In this document: piece after piece, positions 61,701-64,000 of the stretch | Layout: each line of letters starts with the position of its first letter | Numbering within the stretch: the stretch's first letter is position 1 | NCBI GenBank assembly: GCA_900708905.1 | Contig: CAADRB010000022.1 | Coordinates: 111,457 to 175,456, forward strand | Reading direction: 5' to 3' | From: Hymenolepis diminuta | Lineage: Eukaryota; Platyhelminthes; Cestoda; Cyclophyllidea; Hymenolepididae | Length of the DNA stretch: 64,000 bases | Position numbers and translations under genes: made by a program | Notes under the pieces: model-generated | Seen by the model: the letters and a program-made list of their open reading frames with translations, nothing else | Told to the model about the DNA's origin: nothing | Databases searched by the model: none

Positions 61701-64000
61701 CTTAATCGAGCAGGGTTATGTTGCTTTCAGTATTTGGAGAGCTCATAGGAAAAGTTGATATTTCCTCTGTTGTGTTCGGGTTAATATGCCCTTCTGCTAA
61801 GTGAGAAATCGCGTTCGATTATAGTCGGTGCGCATTCATTGAGCGGAGTGGCCAACCGCGCTTATTAAATTGGGCTAATAAAGGAATAGCAAAATTCGAT
61901 CTTCTAATAGGGAAGCGCATAGAAATTACTTTTCACTCAAGATCATTGTCGGAAAATACTTTACGAAATAATATTGGTGGTTAGTATACTTTATTTTCTA
62001 TGCTGGCTGAGTCGAATTGACGAACATAATCATCTTATTATTAGGAGAGCATGGAGAGACGATCACATACGCCTTTATTCATTCTAATTCGGCTTGGTTT
62101 GTAATCTCTTCTAATCTCAAAGAACAGTATTCCGAGGTAGGCATTGTTTGAAGGATAAATAGAGGCAGGCAGCTATCAGCTTGAACATACAGTCTAACCA
62201 TTGAAAGCTTAGTTCAATAATATTCAGAAATAAGCATGATTTTATGGCACAGAATCATATTTTCCTAATATAAGGATTTGCTCGTAGTATCCAAGATAAG
62301 GTTACCCTCGTACTATTTTTGGCTGAATGACTGTGTGTTATTTATCGGTATATTTTGGTGCAAGGAGCCTGCCAGAGCATGCTAACTCTAACTAACCTCG
62401 TTTGCATTTCTTTCCTTTCTGCTCCACCCTGATCTCCTTCCTTTGATCACCTCCCCTTTGGCTAACTGCTAACCGCTACAGCTCTCCCCAATCAACTTTA
62501 TTCAGTGCGCTCTCTGCATCTTCCTCTCTCTCCCGTCCACCACGGCCTGTGTCTGCAGCTTCACGTTGTAAGACGCCACGTCCGCTTCCCAACGCACAGA
62601 ATGCACACACTACTCACAACGAAAACGGCTCTCATACTCAAGAGGTGAGATCCCCTAAAAATGCACACGCACTAGCTGGAGAAGTTCGAGATTACTCCCT
62701 ACCCACCCATCCCCCCTCCCTAAACTCTGGATAAGCATCCCTATGATTTGAGCACCCATTATCTAACCCACCCTCCTTCCCGCATAGCGAAGGATTCCAT
62801 CTAAGGCAGGCTCTGATGGGATCCAAACGGCAGAAGAAGTCGGGAAAGTACGATGCTTCACCGGCTGCAGCTCACAGAACCCCGCCTATACCACCTCAAT
62901 CACCTCCTATGGACCGGATGTATCCACCGCCAAATGCCACGTATATTCCAGAGCAGGATGTGGCCATTGTTGGCAACTACCTGGTGGCAACTCTGCCAAG
63001 GTCTCGTACATCTTCGATGTCGCAAGATAGCACGAGATTAAGGAGATCGAATTCAAGGAGCAGAGCATCGATTTTTGATGAGGTTTGAGAAATAAACATC
63101 TAACAAAATCAGCACTAACGTTCATATGTGCGATATCTCCATAGACTAATACCTCATTTCCTTTACTGAATTTTCAAGGGAAACATGAATATTTTATGAA
63201 ACTAACTTTCTAAATTTAGGTAAAAAATACCCAAATTTAACTAATGTATAATTCCAACTTCTAATGATTTCGTTTTATCAGCTTATAAATTGTCAACGAT
63301 GATAATTTTGTTTAAAGAAGAAAAATCAATAAATTGATACCATGAAAATAAAATAACAACTTGATAAAAATTAAGTTCTCCATAGTAAATTCATTATATT
63401 ATTAAACAGTTTAAAGTATATATCTTATTTTCTAACAAGTAATAAGTATCATGAACCAAATTAAGTTGTTTTAACGTATATCTAAAATCCAGAAATGTAA
63501 TTAGGTTGAGGCCGCATGAACACCTTTTTATTAGCATGACCTACAATTAAGATGAAACTGCTCATTGGCTTGGATTTTAATCATTTTGTCATCCCGTGAT
63601 CATAATAAACCCCTACAGTGTGTAACGTGGGAAACTTCTCAGTGTTTATTTAAATTTAATCGATTTTTTGCTTTAGTCTCCTCGCATAGGCTCTACTCCT
63701 ATGGGCACCTTGCAACGGGCCCCAAGCTATGAGACTGGGGGTGGAACTCTTCGTGGTTCATCGATCAGCCGTGCCGCTTCAAGGCAAGCTCTCGGGACAA
63801 GTCTATTCTTGAATGCAGCACCTCCGAGCGAACTTCAAAACGCTCCAGTTGGAAAGGCGGCTCCCGCTTCAGTACCATCTGTTGCCACAGTGATCTTTGA
63901 GGTTCCAAGGCCACCAGCGCTTGTACCCTGCAATGAAGAGGAAGTTCGAGTCACGGTGGGTCTTATTGACCTTCAACCGACCTACGACTACGTCACTGTG
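39538..64000 (+). CDS. DUF4140/DUF4139-family protein with acidic N-terminal extension (gene span; 3' incomplete)
   Basis: The span covers eleven coding exons whose reading phases fit at each of ten GT-AG junctions, giving about 1135 codons open at both ends. Order by residue: acidic Glu/His/Pro-rich region 1-443, Gly/Ser/Gln-rich linker 445-535, DUF4140 about 538-605, coiled coil about 608-650, charged linker, second helical stretch 735-790, DUF4139 from about 794, a Ser/Pro/Arg-rich insert 883-1095, then DUF4139 resuming to the window end. The family spans bacteria (MuiA-like) to animals (C. elegans F37C4.5). Its molecular role is not established, and neither domain shows catalytic residues I can name. 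Most members are around 500-650 residues, so this one is much longer. The start codon of the long form was not found. ATGs at 45340 and 47285 could begin shorter isoforms. The family call is firm; the single-gene model rests on phase continuity and lacks transcript proof. Confidence 0.8.
39877..40020 (+). repeat. Tandem 24-codon repeat in the acidic exon
   Basis: Two 72-bp units each encode HKE(L/V)SI.E.T.E.YHEE.P and differ mainly at third positions and a few conservative changes. The start of a third unit (HQEEAP) follows at 40021. The DNA similarity indicates internal duplication. Confidence 0.8.
43345..43407 (+). repeat. Possible SINE remnant, copy E
   Basis: AACGGCCACTGTAATAACTT, then CTGGTCCATTCAGGAATTTA and GCCAAATTC follow the order of the SINE body seen at 5.6, 51.8, 56.1 and 61.8 kb. 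No tRNA-like head is recognisable. Confidence 0.3.
44255..44750 (+). promoter_or_regulatory. Candidate internal promoter with CCAAT cluster
   Basis: Four CCAAT boxes are visible: 44261-44265 and 44613-44617 (reverse), 44647-44651 and 44689-44693 (forward). The last three lie within 81 bp, and GAGCGGCG follows. Between them sits the perfect inverted repeat GTGACAG-CATAA-CTGTCAC (44621-44639), whose halves fit TALE-homeodomain sites. Downstream, TCTAAG|GTAAAT near 44819 is a good donor for a short non-coding exon that has no ATG. Splicing to 45339 would place the first ATG at 45340, in frame. The promoter role is inferred. Confidence 0.45.
45339..45416 (+). CDS. 78-nt coding exon (residues 418-443), possible alternative start
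   Basis: It is bounded by the polypyrimidine acceptor CTTCTTCTGCTTAG and the donor AAAAA|GTAAGG. The exon is phase-symmetric (1 + 75 + 2 bases), so it can be included or skipped without changing frame. It encodes an acidic start MWNDSEEGEE and then a charged helix TFNEIRMEMERK. The helix resembles TFEEIKRDLEKK at the end of the previous exon, which suggests exon or segment duplication. The ATG at 45340 is the second base of the exon and could start translation in a transcript from the 44.6-kb promoter. Confidence 0.7.
46780..47172 (+). promoter_or_regulatory. Candidate third promoter just upstream of the DUF4140 exon
   Basis: A CCAAT box at 47004-47008 is followed about 80 bp later by TATAAA (47089-47094) inside the perfect palindrome CTATCGTTT-TAT-AAACGATAG (47080-47100) and then by CGCGGCG. 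Transcription from here would run directly into the exon at 47173. The first ATG after the TATA element is at 47285 and is in frame with DUF4140, with no earlier ATG. That gives a short isoform lacking the acidic region. This role is inferred from motifs only. Confidence 0.45.
47080..47100. repeat. Perfect 21-bp palindrome containing TATAAA
   Basis: Nine-base arms CTATCGTTT and AAACGATAG around TAT, placed within the candidate promoter. Confidence 0.7.
47173..47583 (+). CDS. Exon encoding Gly/Ser/Gln-rich linker and start of DUF4140
   Basis: The acceptor is GGATTTTAG and the donor ATCAG|GTAGGC. One base completes the previous codon and two are left over, which agrees with both neighbours. 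The first 90 residues are low-complexity (Gly, Ser, Gln, Pro, Arg), followed by LPDLQLSHVTVYTDRAELVR, the characteristic DUF4140 opening beta strand, and then FKAGEIVEMLFENVSSAIDK. In family members this domain starts close to the N-terminus, so the sequence before it is lineage-specific. An in-frame ATG at 47285 could be an alternative start. Confidence 0.9.
47584..49512 (+). other. Intron 1.9 kb
   Basis: GTAGGC to ATTACTAG. I see only AT-rich sequence and short chance open frames. Confidence 0.75.
49513..49867 (+). CDS. Exon encoding end of DUF4140 and coiled coil
   Basis: The peptide opens VELRGAATILDVAYNARTVP, completing the DUF4140 fold across the splice. A heptad-like helix follows, roughly IWDLQTELRQCHRQIEALNG through LEKQRSVLDTFADGM, matching the coiled coil of the family. 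The last third is low-complexity: six prolines after two glutamines, then His/Lys/Asp-rich residues. The donor GAG|GTAACT leaves phase 0. A readthrough open frame continues past the donor to 49990, but its sequence loses coding character there. Confidence 0.9.
49868..51105 (+). other. Intron 1.2 kb
   Basis: GTAACT to CTTTCTCTTTCAAG, a strong acceptor. It contains a G-run at 50428-50435 and no recognised feature. Confidence 0.7.
51106..51183 (+). CDS. 78-nt symmetric exon, Arg/Asn-rich (residues 700-725)
   Basis: The excellent acceptor TTCTTTCTCTTTCAAG and the donor GGACAG|GTAATC bound exactly 26 codons in phase 0. The peptide begins RRSRRFSRNPNYGSLQNM and is basic, then ends acidic. The flanking exons are also phase 0 on both sides, so skipping it keeps the frame, as in a cassette exon. 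It falls in the linker between the coiled coil and the second helical stretch. No domain was recognised. The basic cluster could be a localisation or modification site, but that is only inference. Confidence 0.75.
51751..51865 (+). repeat. tRNA-derived SINE, copy B
   Basis: The B-box-like block TCACCGGTTCAGTGCCAATG is followed by GGGTGTCCAGCCATTGATCT, then ATGGCCAACCACATTGGTTA and CTGGTTAATAAGGCGTCAGG. The order matches copies A and D. Confidence 0.65.
53591..54718 (-). pseudogene. Mariner transposase pseudogene, copy 2
   Basis: Read on the minus strand from about 54718, the first part is a 94-codon open frame carrying RNLEIARFPKVDTSFLYKIR, the helix-turn-helix region shared with copy 1. Later fragments include FFIDEKNSHQDEK (first catalytic Asp) and an EAEGGYIE C-terminus near 53591-53615. 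Stops and frameshifts lie between them. The region matching the tryptophan-rich loop before the third Asp has been altered by a TCCA repeat expansion. Confidence 0.82.
53875..53902. repeat. (TCCA)7 microsatellite inside mariner copy 2
   Basis: Seven perfect tetranucleotide units. Copy 1 has only a degenerate GGATAAATGGGTAGATGA at the equivalent place, so the run expanded after insertion. Confidence 0.9.
55986..56110 (+). repeat. tRNA-derived SINE, copy C, with intact A box
   Basis: TAGCGCAGCGG at 55993-56003 is a perfect RNA polymerase III A box (TRGCNNAGYGG). A decayed B-box-like block follows at about 56029-56050 (AGGTCGCATGGTCATTAATG), then the family body CCCCAACCGCACTGG, TCAATTCTGGTCAAAAGAGG and GATGGTAGAATTCAAATT. 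It appears internally shortened relative to copies A, B and D. Confidence 0.65.
56477..56679 (+). CDS. Exon encoding second helical stretch
   Basis: The acceptor is TTTCTTGCATCTCAG and the donor GGTTAG|GTGAGC. The peptide runs from LNNQANPYDPSHMDTLQRFL to VLEKRQDDNLVR. It is a long charged helix with heptad spacing (ERLDSSLLSSKEELDRNRDR) and corresponds to the helix that links coiled coil and DUF4139 in the family. Phase is 0 at the start and two bases at the end. Confidence 0.92.
56680..60128 (+). other. Intron 3.4 kb
   Basis: GTGAGC to TTTTTTTAATTTTCAG. Only short chance open frames are present (for example 58751-59122); no repeat was recognised. Confidence 0.75.
60129..60258 (+). CDS. Exon encoding start of DUF4139
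   Basis: One base completes the previous Arg codon. The peptide reads EISILIEPREDGPVDMLITY and then VVGRCLWKPAYDIRLFNSDG. The motif YVV.(G/R)..W.P.YD(I/V)R is diagnostic for the DUF4139 N-terminal part. The exon ends ATGAAG|GTAAAT in phase 0. Confidence 0.94.
60520..60656 (+). CDS. Exon encoding DUF4139 core (TGEDW motif)
   Basis: After the 261-bp intron and the acceptor TATTTTTAG the peptide is IIYYGLVQQATGEDWEPRRM, then TLSTAQPSSEGLCPTLGLQR. YYG.V.Q.TGEDW....L.LSTAQP is the signature of this family. The donor CAGAC|GTAAGT is near-perfect and leaves two bases. Confidence 0.95.
60657..62481 (+). other. Intron 1.8 kb with SINE copy D
   Basis: GTAAGT to ACCGCTACAG. It carries a CRE consensus at 60732-60739 and the SINE at about 61771-61900. 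The last 90 bp are C/T-rich, as expected before an acceptor. Confidence 0.75.
61771..61900 (+). repeat. tRNA-derived SINE, copy D (best B box)
   Basis: GCGTTCGATTATAG (61811-61824) contains GTTCGATT, the core of the polymerase III B box. The body then gives GTCGGTGCGCATTCATTGAG, GTGGCCAACCGCGCTTATTA and GGGCTAATAAAGGAATAGCA followed by AAAATTCGA. It aligns end to end with copy A. Confidence 0.72.
62482..62644 (+). CDS. Exon encoding Ser/Pro-rich insert, part 1
   Basis: The acceptor is ACCGCTACAG and the donor CAAGAG|GTGAGA. The phase matches the previous exon through a split Thr codon. The peptide (SPQSTLFSALSASSSLSRPP and on to HNENGSHTQE) is low-complexity: Ser, Pro, Arg, Asn and His. It interrupts DUF4139 between the TGEDW half and the conserved strand that resumes in the exon at 63677. 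No domain is recognised. Confidence 0.75.
62645..62809 (+). other. Short intron, 165 bp, acceptor uncertain
   Basis: GTGAGA to CTAAGGCAG. A second possible acceptor, CCCGCATAG at 62787, has a better pyrimidine tract but puts the downstream sequence in a frame that stops before the next junction. Only the acceptor at 62809 keeps the open frame. Confidence 0.6.
62810..63082 (+). CDS. Exon encoding Ser/Pro/Arg-rich insert, part 2
   Basis: There are 91 codons in phase 0 at both ends: ALMGSKRQKKSGKYDASPAA, then PPIPPQSPPMDRMYPPPN, and a basic/Ser tail with SRTSSMSQDS and RRSNSRSRAS. The donor GATGAG|GTTTGA is weaker than the others. The RRSNSRS and RTSSMS clusters look like kinase target sites. 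It is phase-symmetric and could be skipped in frame. An independent start at the internal ATG (62819) is less likely than splicing. Confidence 0.7.
63083..63676 (+). other. Intron 594 bp
   Basis: GTTTGA to TTTTTTGCTTTAG. It is very AT-rich and nothing else was recognised. Confidence 0.75.
63677..64000 (+). CDS. Exon encoding end of insert and resumption of DUF4139 (cut by window end)
   Basis: The acceptor is TTTTTTGCTTTAG, phase 0, and all 108 codons to position 64000 are open. The first 65 residues are Ser/Gly/Arg/Ala-rich (PMGTLQRAPSYETGGG, SISRAASRQALG). From VATVIFEVPRPPALV the family pattern returns, ending VRVTVGLIDLQPTYDYVTV. In relatives this strand is followed by a tyrosine/proline-rich strand and about 150 more residues, so the gene continues beyond the window. 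Confidence 0.92.

Noticed and set aside
62788..63082. Alternative acceptor CCCGCATAG at 62787
   Set aside because: In the required phase it leads to a frame with a stop before the next junction. The acceptor at 62809 keeps 91 open codons that join in phase to the next exon.
1..64000. CRISPR arrays, bacterial operons or a phage/defence system
   Set aside because: No regularly spaced direct repeats and no adjacent prokaryote-style reading frames. Spliced exons and mariner elements show that the DNA is eukaryotic.

Overview
The window is nuclear DNA from an invertebrate animal. It is AT-rich, it contains two scaffold gaps (runs of N), and it carries one multi-exon gene with long GT-AG introns in a gene-poor setting. 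The long introns, two decayed mariner elements and a DUF4140/DUF4139-family gene suit a parasitic flatworm, perhaps a cestode. This is a best guess: the sequence fixes no species, and a nematode is not excluded.

Layout. Positions 1-26650 hold no gene I can support. They contain a decayed mariner element (1173-2492) with terminal inverted repeats and a TA duplication, a tRNA-derived SINE copy near 5.5 kb, a 12-N gap, a small AAT microsatellite, and two copies of a diverged 0.5-kb repeat (about 15.8 and 16.9 kb). A GC-richer block with a palindromic CCAAT site ends in a strong splice donor at 27107 and may be a distal promoter and non-coding first exon. The next 12 kb (27.1-39.5 kb) looks intronic or intergenic and holds a 50-N gap, an RFX X-box-like site, two CRE sites and a perfect hairpin.

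From 39538 to the window end I can chain eleven coding exons, all on the + strand, with GT-AG borders and an unbroken reading phase (about 1135 codons, open at both ends). They encode an acidic, repeat-containing N-terminal region, then the DUF4140 domain, a coiled coil, and the first half of a DUF4139 domain that is split by a Ser/Pro/Arg-rich insert. The family includes bacterial MuiA-like proteins and C. elegans F37C4.5; its biochemical role is not established. The C-terminal part lies beyond 64000.

Two further promoter-like blocks lie inside the gene: a CCAAT cluster at 44.6 kb ahead of the exon at 45339, and a CCAAT/TATA block at 47.0 kb ahead of the exon at 47173. Each is followed by a first in-frame ATG with no earlier ATG, so the gene may make long, medium and short N-terminal isoforms. 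The introns hold more SINE copies (51.8, 56.0, 61.8 kb, possibly 43.4 kb) and a second decayed mariner on the minus strand (53462-54772). I found no rRNA, intact tRNA, CRISPR or intact transposon, and nothing that amounts to a new multi-gene system. The most interesting material is the domain architecture, the apparent nested promoters, the symmetric 78-nt exons and the SINE family.
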